From NCBI RefSeq assembly GCF_019933235.1, contig NZ_CP082945.1:6175501-6239500 (forward strand): 64,000 nt of DNA, given 5' to 3'. The notes under the pieces are model-generated. The model did no database searches, was not told where the DNA came from, and worked only from the letters and a program-made list of their open reading frames with translations. This document shows positions 36,677 through 45,500 of this stretch, one piece after another. Every line of letters starts with the position of its first letter. Positions within the stretch are counted from its first letter, which is position 1. A program made the translations under genes and the position numbers. The stretch comes from Streptomyces angustmyceticus (GTDB lineage Bacteria > Actinomycetota > Actinomycetes > Streptomycetales > Streptomycetaceae).

Positions 36677-37747
36677 GTGACCACCGCGTTCGACCCCGTC
36701 GACCTCGCCGGCATCCCGCTCGCCAACCGCATCGTGATGGCCCCGATGACCCGCAACCGTGCCACCGGGGGCGGCGGGGTGCCGACCGACTCGATGGTCA
36801 CGTACTACGCCCAGCGCGCCTCGGCCGGGCTGATCGTCACCGAGGCCAGCCAGACCTGCGCCGTGGGCCAGGGCTACCCCTTCACCCCGGGGCTGCACAC
36901 GCCCGAGCAGGTCGCCGGCTGGCGCCGGGTGACCGACGCGGTGCACGCGGCCGGCGGCCGGATCTTCGCGCAGCTGTGGCACGGCGGCCGGATCGGCCAC
37001 CCGGTGCTGCTGCCGGACGGGCTGGTCCCGGTCGGCCCGTCCCCCGTGGCCGCGGCCTGCCAGGTCTTCACCGAGGACGGCATGAAGGACTGCGTCACGC
37101 CGCACGAGCTCACCGACGCCGACATCCGCACGACCGTCGAGGAGTTCGCGGCCGCGGCCCGCAACGCCGTCGAGGCGGGCTTCGACGGCGTGGAGATCCA
37201 TGGCGCCAACGGCTACCTCGTGCACCAGTTCCTGGCCCCCAACAGCAATCTGCGCACCGACGACTGGGGCGGTACGACGCAGGGCCGGATCCGCTTCGCC
37301 GTCGAGGTCACCCGGGCGGTGGCCGAGGCGGTCGGCGCCCACCGCACCGGTCTGCGGCTCTCCCCGGGCAACCCGTTCAACGGCATCGAGGAGCCGGCCC
37401 CCGAGCCGCTCTACACCGCGCTGCTGCGGGCCGTCGAGCCCCTGGGCCTGGCCTATCTGCACCTGTGCGACGTGCCCGACCACGAGCTGATCGCCCGCCT
37501 GCGCGAGCACTTCACCGGCCCGCTCGTCCTCAACCCGGCCGATGGCGGGCGCCCCGCCGGCCCCGAGGACCTGCCGCTGATCGAGGACGGCACGGCCGAT
37601 CTGCTCGCCTTCGGGCGGCAGTTCCTCGCCAACCCCGACCTGCCCCGGCGGCTCGCCCGCGGCGGCCCCTTCAACACCCCCGTCCGGGAGAGCTTCTACG
37701 GCGGCGACGACACCGGCTACCTCGACTACCCGGCGCTGGACGCCTGA
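36677..37747 (+). CDS. Old yellow enzyme family NADH:flavin oxidoreductase
   Basis: A 356-residue FMN-dependent ene-reductase. The N-terminal LANRIVMAPMTRNRA, the substrate-binding EIHGANGYLVHQFLAPNSNLRTDDWGG (His and Asn pair) and C-terminal DLLAFGRQFLANPDLP are diagnostic. It reduces activated C=C bonds of enones. GAGAGG precedes the GTG start. It stands alone and ends at a terminator shared with the convergent ectoine operon. Confidence 0.92.
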   Translation: MTTAFDPVDLAGIPLANRIVMAPMTRNRATGGGGVPTDSMVTYYAQRASAGLIVTEASQTCAVGQGYPFTPGLHTPEQVAGWRRVTDAVHAAGGRIFAQLWHGGRIGHPVLLPDGLVPVGPSPVAAACQVFTEDGMKDCVTPHELTDADIRTTVEEFAAAARNAVEAGFDGVEIHGANGYLVHQFLAPNSNLRTDDWGGTTQGRIRFAVEVTRAVAEAVGAHRTGLRLSPGNPFNGIEEPAPEPLYTALLRAVEPLGLAYLHLCDVPDHELIARLREHFTGPLVLNPADGGRPAGPEDLPLIEDGTADLLAFGRQFLANPDLPRRLARGGPFNTPVRESFYGGDDTGYLDYPALDA

Positions 37748-37766
37748 GCAGGCACCGCACACACCA

Positions 37767-37806
37767 GCGCGGCCGCCGCACAGTCCCTGCTGTGCGGCAG
37801 CCGCGC
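37767..37806. terminator. Bidirectional terminator between the OYE gene and ectD
   Basis: GCGCGGC-C-GCCGCACAG pairs with CTGTGCGGC-A-GCCGCGC around a six-base loop, giving sixteen base pairs with one internal mismatch. Placed 20 bases from both convergent stop codons. Confidence 0.85.
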
Positions 37807-37825
37807 CACCCGTGCTCCGCCGTGC

Positions 37826-38725
37826 CTACCGCACCGGCGTGAAGTCCCGGGCTCCGATGTACTCCGGGCGCCGGATCGGCGCCGCGAACGGCTCCACCGC
37901 TTCGTTGTCCACGCTGTTGAAGACGATGAAGACGTTGCTGCGCGGGTAGGGCGTGATGTTGTCGCCCGAACCGTGCATGGCGTTGCAGTCGAACCACGTC
38001 GCCGAGCCGGCCTTGCCGGTGAACAGCCGGATGCCGTGCTTGTCGGCCATCTTCGTCAGCACCTCGTCCGACGGGATGCCCGCGTCCTGCATCTGCAGCG
38101 ACCGCTTGTAGTTGTCCTTCGGCGTCGCACCCTCACAGCCCACGAAGTGCTGGTGCGAACCGGGCATGATCATCAGCCCGCCGTTGGTGTCGTAGTTCTC
38201 CGTCAGCGCGATCGAGACCGACACGGTGCGCATGTTCGGCAGACCGTCCTCGGCGTGCCAGGTCTCGAAGTCCGAGTGCCAGTAGAAGCCGGAGGCACCG
38301 AAGCCGGGCTTCACATTGATCCGCGACTGGTGGACGTAGACGTCCGAGCCGAGGATCTGCCGGGCACGGCCGACCACACGCGGGTCGGAGACCAGCTTGG
38401 CGAACACCTCGCTGATCTTGTGCACCTCGAACACGGACCGCACGCTCTGTGACTTCTTCTCGACGATGGAGCGCGGGTCGGCGCGCATCGTCGGATCGAG
38501 CACGAGCCGGTCCAGTTCGGCGCGGTACACCGCGACTTCGTCCGCCGTCAGCAGCTCTCCGATGGCGAAAAAGCCGTCGCGTTCGAAGTCGCTCAGCTCG
38601 GACGGCGCGAACGGGCCGGCCGTTCCGGGCTGCGACCACACCACCGGGTCCTTCCGCGGGGTGATGACCTCATTGGTCCCACGGGTCGGGTACAGGTCGG
38701 CGGTGCGCTCGGGTGCGGTGGTCAT
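37826..38725 (-). CDS. ectD: Ectoine hydroxylase
   Basis: A 299-residue Fe(II)/2-oxoglutarate dioxygenase that converts ectoine to 5-hydroxyectoine. It carries the EctD signature region FYWHSDFETWHAEDGLPNMR with the HxD iron ligands, the downstream His in NAMHGSGDN, and the oxoglutarate-binding Arg in PYPRSNVF. It is the last gene of the ect cluster, 92 bases after ectC, so hydroxyectoine is the probable end product. Confidence 0.96.
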   Translation of the reverse strand: MTTAPERTADLYPTRGTNEVITPRKDPVVWSQPGTAGPFAPSELSDFERDGFFAIGELLTADEVAVYRAELDRLVLDPTMRADPRSIVEKKSQSVRSVFEVHKISEVFAKLVSDPRVVGRARQILGSDVYVHQSRINVKPGFGASGFYWHSDFETWHAEDGLPNMRTVSVSIALTENYDTNGGLMIMPGSHQHFVGCEGATPKDNYKRSLQMQDAGIPSDEVLTKMADKHGIRLFTGKAGSATWFDCNAMHGSGDNITPYPRSNVFIVFNSVDNEAVEPFAAPIRRPEYIGARDFTPVR

Positions 38726-38817
38726 GGTGTTGCCTTCCTCTCCTCTCGTACGGTCTGCGGCTTGCGTGCGTGTGGGCGTGCCTTCCTCCTGCCGGACGGG
38801 GCAGGCGGCCGACGCCG

Positions 38818-39234
38818 TCAGACCGCCTCGGTCTCCGGCTCGGGCTCGGTGAGCAGCGGGTAGACCCCGTTCTCGTCGTGGTCCTCACGGCCGGTGACCG
38901 GCGGGTTGAAGACGCAGACGCAGCGGAAGTCCTTCTTGATCCGCATGGTGTGCTTCTCGTGCCCGTCGAGCAGGTACATCGTGCCGGGCGTGATGATGTG
39001 CTTTTCGCCGGTCTCGTCGTTCGTGAGCTCGGCCTCGCCCTCCACGCAGAGTACGGCTTCGATGTGGTTCGCGTACCACATCGAGGTCTCCGTACCGGCG
39101 TACAGGGTGGTCTCGTGCAGCGAGAAGCCGACGCGCTCCTTGGCGAGCACGATGCGCTTGCTCTCCCAGGTACCCGACTTCGCCTTGACGTGGCGGTCGG
39201 TGCCCTCGATGTCCTTGAAGGATCGGACGATCAC
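38818..39234 (-). CDS. ectC: L-ectoine synthase
   Basis: A 138-residue cupin that cyclises N-gamma-acetyl-diaminobutyrate to ectoine. MIVRSFKDIEGTDRHV, GTETSMWYANHIEAVLCVEGEAEL and PGTMYLLDGHEKHT are near-invariant in EctC. The start is GTG at 39234, matching the family N-terminus exactly; the open frame extends further without a reason to use it. Third gene of the ectABCD order. Confidence 0.96.
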   Translation of the reverse strand: MIVRSFKDIEGTDRHVKAKSGTWESKRIVLAKERVGFSLHETTLYAGTETSMWYANHIEAVLCVEGEAELTNDETGEKHIITPGTMYLLDGHEKHTMRIKKDFRCVCVFNPPVTGREDHDENGVYPLLTEPEPETEAV

Positions 39235-39281
39235 GGTGACTCGGTGCCTTTCTGTGGAACGGTAAGGAACTCTGGAGTGGC

Positions 39282-40550
39282 TCAGACGCAGTCGCGGACC
39301 GCGCGGGCGAGGATCCGCAGGCCCTCGTCCAGCTCCTCGGGGGTGGTCGTCAGCGCGGGAAGCAGTTTGACGACCTCGCTCTCCGGGCCGGAGGTCTCGA
39401 TCAGCAGACCCAGCTCGAAGGCGCGCTTGGCGATCTTGTCGGCGACGGGCTTGTCGTTGAGCTCCATGCCCCACACCAGGCCGCGGCCGCGGTACTCGGC
39501 GATGGCCTCCGGGTGCTCCTCGGCGATGGCCTTGAGGTGTGCTTCGACAATCTCACCGCGGGCGAGAGTCTGCTTCTCCATCTGGCCGTCGGCCCAGTAG
39601 GTGTCCAGCGTCGCGGCGGCGGTGACGAACGCCGGGTTGTTGCCGCGGAAGGTGCCGTTGTGCTCGCCCGGCTCCCAGATGTCCAGCTCAGGCTTGAACA
39701 GGGTGAGCGCGAGCGGCAGGCCGTAGCCGCTGATGGACTTCGAGACGGTGACGATGTCCGGCACGATGCCCGCCTCCTCGAAGGAGAAGAAGGCACCCGT
39801 ACGGCCGCAACCCATCTGGATGTCGTCGACGATGAGCAGCATGTCCCAGCGCTGGCACAGGTCGGAGAGGGCGCGCAGCCACTCGGCACGGGCGACGTTG
39901 ATGCCGCCCTCGCCCTGGACCGTCTCGACGATCACGGCGGCGGGCCGGTTCAGGCCGGAGCCCTGGTCCTCCAGCAGCCGCTCGAACCACAGGAAGTCCG
40001 GGTACGTGCCGTCGAGGTAGTTGTCGAACGGCATCGGGGTGCCGTGCACCAGCGGGATACCGGCGCCGGCGCGCTTCATGGAGTTGCCGGTGACGGCGAG
40101 GGCGCCCAGCGACATGCCGTGGAAGGCGTTGGTGAAGGACACGATCGACTCGCGGCCCTTGACCTTACGGGCCAGCTTCAGCGCGGCCTCGACGGAGTTG
40201 GCGCCCGTCGGGCCCGGGAACATGACCTTGTAGGGCAGGTCGCGCGGCCGCAGGATGATGTTCTGGAAGGACTCCAGGAACGCCCGCTTGGCCGTGGTGG
40301 ACATGTCCAGGCCGTGGGTGACGCCGTCCCGCTCGATGTAGTCGATCAGAGCGCGTTTGAGCACCGGGTTGTTGTGCCCGTAGTTGAGCGATCCGGCCCC
40401 GGCGAAGAAGTCGAGGTAGGTGTGGCCGTCCTCGTCGGTCATGCGGCTGCCCTGCGCGCGGTCGAACACGGTGGGCCAGCTGCGGCAGTAGCTGCGGACC
40501 TCGGACTCCACGGTCTCGAAGACGCTCAGGTCGGGCTGGGTGATGGTCAC
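39282..40550 (-). CDS. ectB: Diaminobutyrate-2-oxoglutarate transaminase
   Basis: A 422-residue class III aminotransferase that makes L-2,4-diaminobutyrate from aspartate semialdehyde. Visible parts are FFAGAGSLNYGHNNPVLK, FPGPTGANSVEAALKLARK, the PLP Asp in LLIVDDIQMGCGRTGAFFSFE and the Schiff-base Lys in VTVSKSISGYGLPLAL. It follows ectA by 128 bases on the minus strand. Confidence 0.96.
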   Translation of the reverse strand: MTITQPDLSVFETVESEVRSYCRSWPTVFDRAQGSRMTDEDGHTYLDFFAGAGSLNYGHNNPVLKRALIDYIERDGVTHGLDMSTTAKRAFLESFQNIILRPRDLPYKVMFPGPTGANSVEAALKLARKVKGRESIVSFTNAFHGMSLGALAVTGNSMKRAGAGIPLVHGTPMPFDNYLDGTYPDFLWFERLLEDQGSGLNRPAAVIVETVQGEGGINVARAEWLRALSDLCQRWDMLLIVDDIQMGCGRTGAFFSFEEAGIVPDIVTVSKSISGYGLPLALTLFKPELDIWEPGEHNGTFRGNNPAFVTAAATLDTYWADGQMEKQTLARGEIVEAHLKAIAEEHPEAIAEYRGRGLVWGMELNDKPVADKIAKRAFELGLLIETSGPESEVVKLLPALTTTPEELDEGLRILARAVRDCV

Positions 40551-40678
40551 AACATGCTCCTGGGAGATGAGTGGCGAAAAGGATCAGGAAGTCTGTGGGG
40601 CGGTGCCGGCGGTGTCACGGGTGTGGTGCCGGCTCCCGCGTGGCCGCTGCGGCGCGGTGGCCGCGCGGTCCTGGGGCG

Positions 40679-41245
40679 TCAGTGCTCCGGGCGGGCCGGT
40701 GGTTCGAACGGGCCGATGAGGTGCAGCACCTCCGGCTCGTGGCCCTGCTCCGGGAACAGCCCCGCGTCGAAGAGCACCTCACGCTTGATCGGCACGGAGT
40801 GCCGCTCGGCGAAGGACGCGAACAGCCGGTTGGACGCGGCGTTGTCGGGGGTGATGGTGGTCTCGACGAATCGGATGCCCAGCTCTTCCCCGGCCCGGGC
40901 GCTGAGCCCGTCCAGGAGTGCGGCGGCGAGCCCCTGGCCGCGGTGCGCGTCGTCGACGGCTACCTGCCAGACGACGAGCGTGTCCGGGCGCTCGGGGCGG
41001 ATGTACCCGGTGACGAAGGCGGCCGGCTCGCCCTCCGCGTCGCGGGCGACGACGGAGGTGGCGGCGAAGTCGCGACACCACAGGAGGTAGCTGTACGAGG
41101 AGTTGAGGTCCAGCGCCTTCGAGTCGCGGGCGATACGCCAGATCGCGGCTCCGTCCTCCACGCGTGGGGTGTCGAGCTTGAAGCCCTCCGGAAATTCTCT
41201 GATATCGCTTCGGGCACCTGCATGGTCTGCTTGTGCGGCGGTCAT
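40679..41245 (-). CDS. ectA: Diaminobutyrate acetyltransferase
   Basis: A 188-residue GNAT enzyme that acetylates diaminobutyrate. LDTPRVEDGAAIWRIARDSKALDLNSSYSYLLWCRDF and WQVAVDDAHRGQGLAAALLDGL are typical of EctA. First gene of the osmolyte cluster. ATG 41245 matches the family N-terminus; the region just before it is unusually A/T-rich for this genome (TTTAATTTCT) and lacks a good ribosome site. Confidence 0.95.
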   Translation of the reverse strand: MTAAQADHAGARSDIREFPEGFKLDTPRVEDGAAIWRIARDSKALDLNSSYSYLLWCRDFAATSVVARDAEGEPAAFVTGYIRPERPDTLVVWQVAVDDAHRGQGLAAALLDGLSARAGEELGIRFVETTITPDNAASNRLFASFAERHSVPIKREVLFDAGLFPEQGHEPEVLHLIGPFEPPARPEH

Positions 41246-41811
41246 AGAAATTAAATTTACCCAGGGAAAAAGGAAATTGCATCGCGGGCAGGGGTTACGG
41301 AAGCGCCGAAGATGTGTTATCGCGCGGGGGCGCCCGTACGCGCGATGCCACCGCGTGATGTCCCCATTTGACCTGGATGTTCGGGGCGAAACGGACACGG
41401 TGTGTAGTCGGTCACAGCTCCGTAACGCGGATGAGATCCGTCCGAATTACGGAACCCGGCGCCCACAAAATCGTGGCGTTTGAGCTGCGGAAAAGCGGGC
41501 AGAAGAATACGGGAAGCTGTACTCCAGGGAAATGGGAATTCGTCCCCGGAAGGCGTGGCGCAAGGCCCATCGAAACCCGCGTGACAAGGCCGTGGCAAGG
41601 GCTTCGGGAACACGCGCGAGAAGTTGTCCCAAAGCGTGCGGAGAACGCGGGTAAAGGCGCGCACGGAACGTGCGGAAGCTCCACGGAGAGCGACCGGGGC
41701 GAAAGGTGCGGCGCGCTGACGGCTTTCCGGGGAACGGCCCGGGGAATGCGCCCGCCCGGTGGGCCCGGCGGGGGCCGCCGCACGCGGTGTGACGCCGCCT
41801 AGAGTGCCGGT
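41246..41811. other. Long divergent region upstream of ectA with nested palindrome
   Basis: These 566 bases lie between divergent ectA and the amidohydrolase gene. Open frames cross it but lack family features, and base composition drops near ectA, so I call it non-coding. A nested inverted repeat is present at 41419-41453: TCCGTAA pairs with TTACGGA, enclosing CGGAT-GAG-ATCCG. It should hold the osmotically controlled ect promoter. TAGAGT lies six bases before the amidohydrolase ATG. Confidence 0.5.
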
Positions 41812-42912
41812 ATGACGTCCATGAGCGAAGGTGCGGTGCTGCACCTCAAGGGGAGGGTCCTCGTCGGACCGGACGACGTGCGCGACGAGCTGTGGGTGGT
41901 CGGGGGCCGGGTCACCTACGACCGGCCGGCCATGGCACGGGATGCCACCACCGTGACGGGCTGGGTACTGCCCGGCCTGGTCGACGCCCACTGTCACGTG
42001 GGCCTGGACGCCCACGGCCCGGTGGACGCCCCCACCAGCGAGAAGCAGGCCCTCACCGACCGTGACGCCGGCACCCTGCTGATCCGCGACTGCGGCTCCC
42101 CGTCCGACACCCGCTGGGTCGACGACCGCGCGGACCTGCCGCGGATCATCCGCGCCGGCCGCCACATCGCCCGCACCAAGCGCTACATCCGCAACTACGC
42201 GCACGAGGTCGAACCCGAGGACCTGGTCGCCTACGTCGCCCAGGAGGCCCGCCGCGGCGACGGCTGGGTCAAGCTCGTCGGCGACTGGATCGACCGCTCG
42301 ACGGGCGATCTGGGGGCCTGCTGGCCCCCGGGCGCGGTCGAGGCGGCCATCGCCGAGGCCCACCGGCTGGGCGCCCGGGTGACGGCGCACTGCTTCGCCG
42401 AGGAGTCCCTCGCCCCGCTCGTCGAGGCCGGCATCGACTGCGTCGAGCACGCCACCGGGCTCACCGAGGACACCATCCCGCTGTTCGCGGAGCGCGGCGT
42501 CGCCATCGTGCCCACGCTCGTCAACATCGCCACCTTCCCGCGGCTCGCGGACGGCGGCGCGCAGAAGTTCCCGCGCTGGGCGGACCACCTGCGGCGGCTG
42601 CACGCGCGCCGCTACGACACCGTGCGGGCGGCCTACGACGCCGGTGTGCCCGTCTACGCCGGCACGGACGCCGGCGGTTCGCTCGCCCACGGCCTGATCG
42701 CCGGGGAGGCCGCCGAGCTGACCCGGGCCGGCCTGCCCGCCACGGCGGCCCTCTCCGCCACCACCTGGGGCGCCAGGGACTGGCTCGGCCGCCCCGGCCT
42801 CACCGAGGGCGCCCCGGCGGACCTGGTGGTCTACGGGAGCGATCCGCGCGAGGACGTCCGGGTGCTGGCCGCGCCGCGGCGCGTGGTGCTGCGCGGTCAG
42901 GTCGTGGGGTAG
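41812..42912 (+). CDS. Imidazolonepropionase-like amidohydrolase
   Basis: A 366-residue composite-domain metal hydrolase. Metal ligands are in LPGLVDAHCHVGL, the His regions VTAHCFAEES and CVEHATGL, and the Asp in YAGTDAGGSLAHGL; beta-sandwich ends carry KGRVLVGPDDVRDELWVVGG and ADLVVYGSDPREDVRVL. The substrate is unknown; prolidase, imidazolonepropionase and related cyclic-amide hydrolases share this layout. Leaderless start likely (TAGAGT six bases upstream). Confidence 0.88.
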   Translation: MTSMSEGAVLHLKGRVLVGPDDVRDELWVVGGRVTYDRPAMARDATTVTGWVLPGLVDAHCHVGLDAHGPVDAPTSEKQALTDRDAGTLLIRDCGSPSDTRWVDDRADLPRIIRAGRHIARTKRYIRNYAHEVEPEDLVAYVAQEARRGDGWVKLVGDWIDRSTGDLGACWPPGAVEAAIAEAHRLGARVTAHCFAEESLAPLVEAGIDCVEHATGLTEDTIPLFAERGVAIVPTLVNIATFPRLADGGAQKFPRWADHLRRLHARRYDTVRAAYDAGVPVYAGTDAGGSLAHGLIAGEAAELTRAGLPATAALSATTWGARDWLGRPGLTEGAPADLVVYGSDPREDVRVLAAPRRVVLRGQVVG

Positions 42913-42941
42913 CCGGGGAGCCGCGCCCCGGGTGCCCGAAG

Positions 42942-42982
42942 GGGTGACCCGGGGCAACCCGGCTGGTCAACCGGGGTCACCC
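42942..42982 (+). terminator. Hairpin after the amidohydrolase gene
   Basis: GGGTGACCC and GGGTCACCC form a nine-base-pair stem that can extend inward through CGGGG/CCGG pairing. It follows the stop by 30 bases. Confidence 0.6.
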
Positions 42983-43193
42983 GGGTGGTGTGGCCGCTGT
43001 GGCGGGGGTGGTTCTCCGTGCCGCAGGAATCGAACAATTACGCGGAAACCACCCATTGGGATGAACTGACCTCACGTGGCTGCCCGTTCACCCTCCGTGC
43101 CGACACGATGTGCGGGTCGAGGTCGTCGGCCCGCGTGATGTCCCCCATTGGCGCGGCCGGCGGCTCCATTTCTCCTGTGAGGGTTCCACACAC

Positions 43194-44198
43194 GTGTCCA
43201 CCAGTCCCACCTGCTCCTCCGGCATGCCCAGGCGGCTCGCCGCCACCGTCGTCGCCACCGCGCTCACGGCCGGCCCCGCCCTCCTGCTCGGCGCCGTCCC
43301 CGCGCATGCCACCGGAGCCCACGGCCCGGCCCGCGGCACCGCCGACGCGGTCGTGCTGCGCACCGGCCTGAACGTCGGGCTGCTCCACAAGACGCTCGAC
43401 GTCCCGCTGAACACCACGCTCAACGAGGTGCACGCCCCGGCCTCGGCGTCCAGGACGGCACTCACCGTCCGCCTCGACGGGCTGAACCAGGGCAGGCCGT
43501 TCAGCGTGCTGCGCGCCGACGTCGCCACCGCGCGGGCCACCCAGGGCCACGGCAGGACCGAGGGCTACGCCAACCTCGTGCGGGCGAAGGTGCACCTGCC
43601 CGGCCTGGCCCTGCGGTCGCTGGTCGAGGTCCAGCAGGTCACCGCCAAGGCGGTGTGCGAGGCGGGCGAGCGGCCCCGCGCCGAGGCCAACGTGCTGGGC
43701 GACGTCCTCGTGCTGGGCAAGCGGGTACGGCTCACGGCGGGCGGTACGACCGAGGTCAAGGTGCCGGGCGTGGGCGAGGTGCGGCTCGACCTGTCCCGCA
43801 GGAACGTGCTGTCCAAGAGCGCCGCGGCCACCGCGCTCGACCTGAAGGTGTCCCTCAACCCGCTGAAGCTCGGCGTCGCCGAGGTGCGCGGCGGGGTCAC
43901 CCTGGCCCGCGCCGCCTGCACCGCGCCCGGCGTCAAGGCACCCGAGCACCACAGCACCGGCGGCACCGAGCCCACCGCCGGCACGAAGCCCGCGGGGGAC
44001 AGCAAGCCGGCCGGCGGCAAGGACACCGCGGTGACGCAGACCGGCTCGCGGCCCGCCACCCAGAACCTCGCGGAGACCGGCAGCAGTTCGGCCACCCCGT
44101 ACCTCGCCGGGGGCGCGGCCCTGCTGGTCGCCGCGGGCGCCGGATCGGTCGCCTACGCCCGCCGGCGCCGCAACGCCGCACCGGGCGGCCGCGACTGA
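43194..44198 (+). CDS. SCO1860-type LAETG-anchored surface protein
   Basis: A 334-residue exported protein. A signal peptide covers about residues 1-40 (RRLAATVVATALTAGPALLL, cleavage after AHA). The mature part is beta-rich with four Cys; a Gly/Thr/Lys/Pro spacer precedes the sortase signal LAETG at about 292-296, a hydrophobic segment and the basic tail RRRR. This is the class E sortase pattern of Streptomyces. No sortase gene is in the window. Start is GTG. Confidence 0.87.
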   Translation: MSTSPTCSSGMPRRLAATVVATALTAGPALLLGAVPAHATGAHGPARGTADAVVLRTGLNVGLLHKTLDVPLNTTLNEVHAPASASRTALTVRLDGLNQGRPFSVLRADVATARATQGHGRTEGYANLVRAKVHLPGLALRSLVEVQQVTAKAVCEAGERPRAEANVLGDVLVLGKRVRLTAGGTTEVKVPGVGEVRLDLSRRNVLSKSAAATALDLKVSLNPLKLGVAEVRGGVTLARAACTAPGVKAPEHHSTGGTEPTAGTKPAGDSKPAGGKDTAVTQTGSRPATQNLAETGSSSATPYLAGGAALLVAAGAGSVAYARRRRNAAPGGRD

Positions 44199-44253
44199 CG
44201 GACCCCGTACACCGCGCTCGGTGCTGTGGGGGCGTCGCGCGCGGGGTACGGCC

Positions 44254-44297
44254 GAGGTGCGCCGGCCGGGCCGGAGACAGCCGGTACGGCGCACCTC
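44254..44297. terminator. Inverted repeat between the LAETG gene and cobC
   Basis: GAGGTGCGCC and GGCGCACCTC form a perfect ten-base-pair stem around a 24-base loop that can pair further inside. It sits between two convergent genes (stops at 44198 and 44407) and could end both transcripts. Confidence 0.55.
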
Positions 44298-44406
44298 ACC
44301 CTCGCCGGGGGCCTTCGAACGTGGTGTGCGGGACCCCGGCGAGGTCCGCCCGGCGGCTCCGGCCGCCGGGCACCCCCGCTCCGGCCGGCCGCGGCCCCGG
44401 GCGCCG

Positions 44407-45498
44407 CTACCCGAGCACCTCGCCCAGCGCCGCCGCGAACCGGTCCGTCGTGGCCCGGTCCCGCACCGCGAGGCGCAGCCAGCCGGGGCCCAGGCCGGGG
44501 AAGGTGTCACCGCGGCGCACCGCGAAGCCGCGGGCCCGCAGCGCGGCCCGTACCGCGTCCGCGTCCGGCAGCCGGATCAGCACGAACGGGCCCGCCGCCG
44601 GGCCGGCCGCCCGGATCTGCCCGAACGCGCCCAGCAGGGCCAGCAGATGGTCCCGGTCCGCGGCGATCTCCCCGGCCGCCGCCTCCGCCTCCGCCAGCGC
44701 CCGCGGCGTACAGCACGCCTCGGCGGCGGCCAGCGCCGGGCTGGAGACCGGCCACAGCGGCTGCGCCCGCTCCAGGGCGGCGACGGTGTCCGCGGCGGCC
44801 AGCACATAGCCGATCCGCAGCCCGGCCAGCCCCCAGGTCTTGGTGAGGCTGCGCAGCACGACCAGCCCCGGCAGGTCCGTGCGCCCGGCCAGCGCCTCCC
44901 GCTCACCGGGCACCGCGTCCATGAAGGCCTCGTCCACCACCAGCGTCCGGCCGGGCCGCGCCAGGGAGGCCAGCACGCCCGCCGGGTGCAGCACCGAGGT
45001 GGGGTTGGTGGGGTTGCCGACGACCACCAGATCGGCGTCCTCGGGCACCGCGGCCGGATCCAGCCGGAAGCCGTCGCCCGCGTCGAGCAGCACCCGCCCG
45101 ACGTCGTGCCCGGCGTCCCGCAGCGCCGCCTCGGGCTCGGTGAACTGCGGGTGCACCACGACCGGCCGGCGGGCCCGCACGGCGCGCGCGATCAGTACGA
45201 ACGCCTCCGCGGCCCCCGCCGTCAGCAGCACCCGCTCCACCGGCAGACCGTGCCGGTCCGCGACCGCCCGGCGTGCCGCGCGGCCGTCGGGGTAGGCGGC
45301 GAGGGTGTCCAGCGACGCGGCGATGCGGGCCTTGAGCCAGGCCGGGGGAGTGCCGGTGCGGACATTGACCGCCAGATCCGTCAGGGCGCCGTCCGCGCCC
45401 CGGACTTCGGCGTCGCCGTGGTGCCGCAGATCGGGTTCGCGGGGCGGTGCGTCCGGCCCGGGGGCCCGGAGCGGCGCGGGCCCGGTGTGTGCCGGCAT
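44407..45498 (-). CDS. cobC: Rv2231c-type PLP-dependent aminotransferase/decarboxylase (CobC)
   Basis: A 363-residue class I/II PLP enzyme of the histidinol-phosphate aminotransferase fold. VVVGNPTNPTSVLHPAGVL, LVVDEAFMDAVPGE and the Lys-containing VVLRSLTKTWGLAGLRIGY are visible. In cobalamin clusters this family is proposed to make the aminopropanol arm. Last gene of the operon, ATG two bases after the CbiX stop, with GGGGAG eight bases before it. A GTG at 45504 is an alternative. Confidence 0.85.
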   Translation of the reverse strand: MPAHTGPAPLRAPGPDAPPREPDLRHHGDAEVRGADGALTDLAVNVRTGTPPAWLKARIAASLDTLAAYPDGRAARRAVADRHGLPVERVLLTAGAAEAFVLIARAVRARRPVVVHPQFTEPEAALRDAGHDVGRVLLDAGDGFRLDPAAVPEDADLVVVGNPTNPTSVLHPAGVLASLARPGRTLVVDEAFMDAVPGEREALAGRTDLPGLVVLRSLTKTWGLAGLRIGYVLAAADTVAALERAQPLWPVSSPALAAAEACCTPRALAEAEAAAGEIAADRDHLLALLGAFGQIRAAGPAAGPFVLIRLPDADAVRAALRARGFAVRRGDTFPGLGPGWLRLAVRDRATTDRFAAALGEVLG

Positions 45499-45500
45499 GC

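Noticed and set aside
33880..36801. 973-codon minus-strand open frame across the methyltransferase, DsbA and aminotransferase genes
   Set aside because: Shadow frame spanning three well-supported genes; composition is non-protein-like.
41368..41802. Open frames in both directions upstream of ectA (also 41412-41783 minus)
   Set aside because: No ribosome site, no family resemblance, and codon positions lack the usual GC bias.
41351..43150. 15-base identity CCGCGTGATGTCCCC at 41351 and near 43132
   Set aside because: A match of this length is expected by chance in 64 kb of GC-rich DNA.
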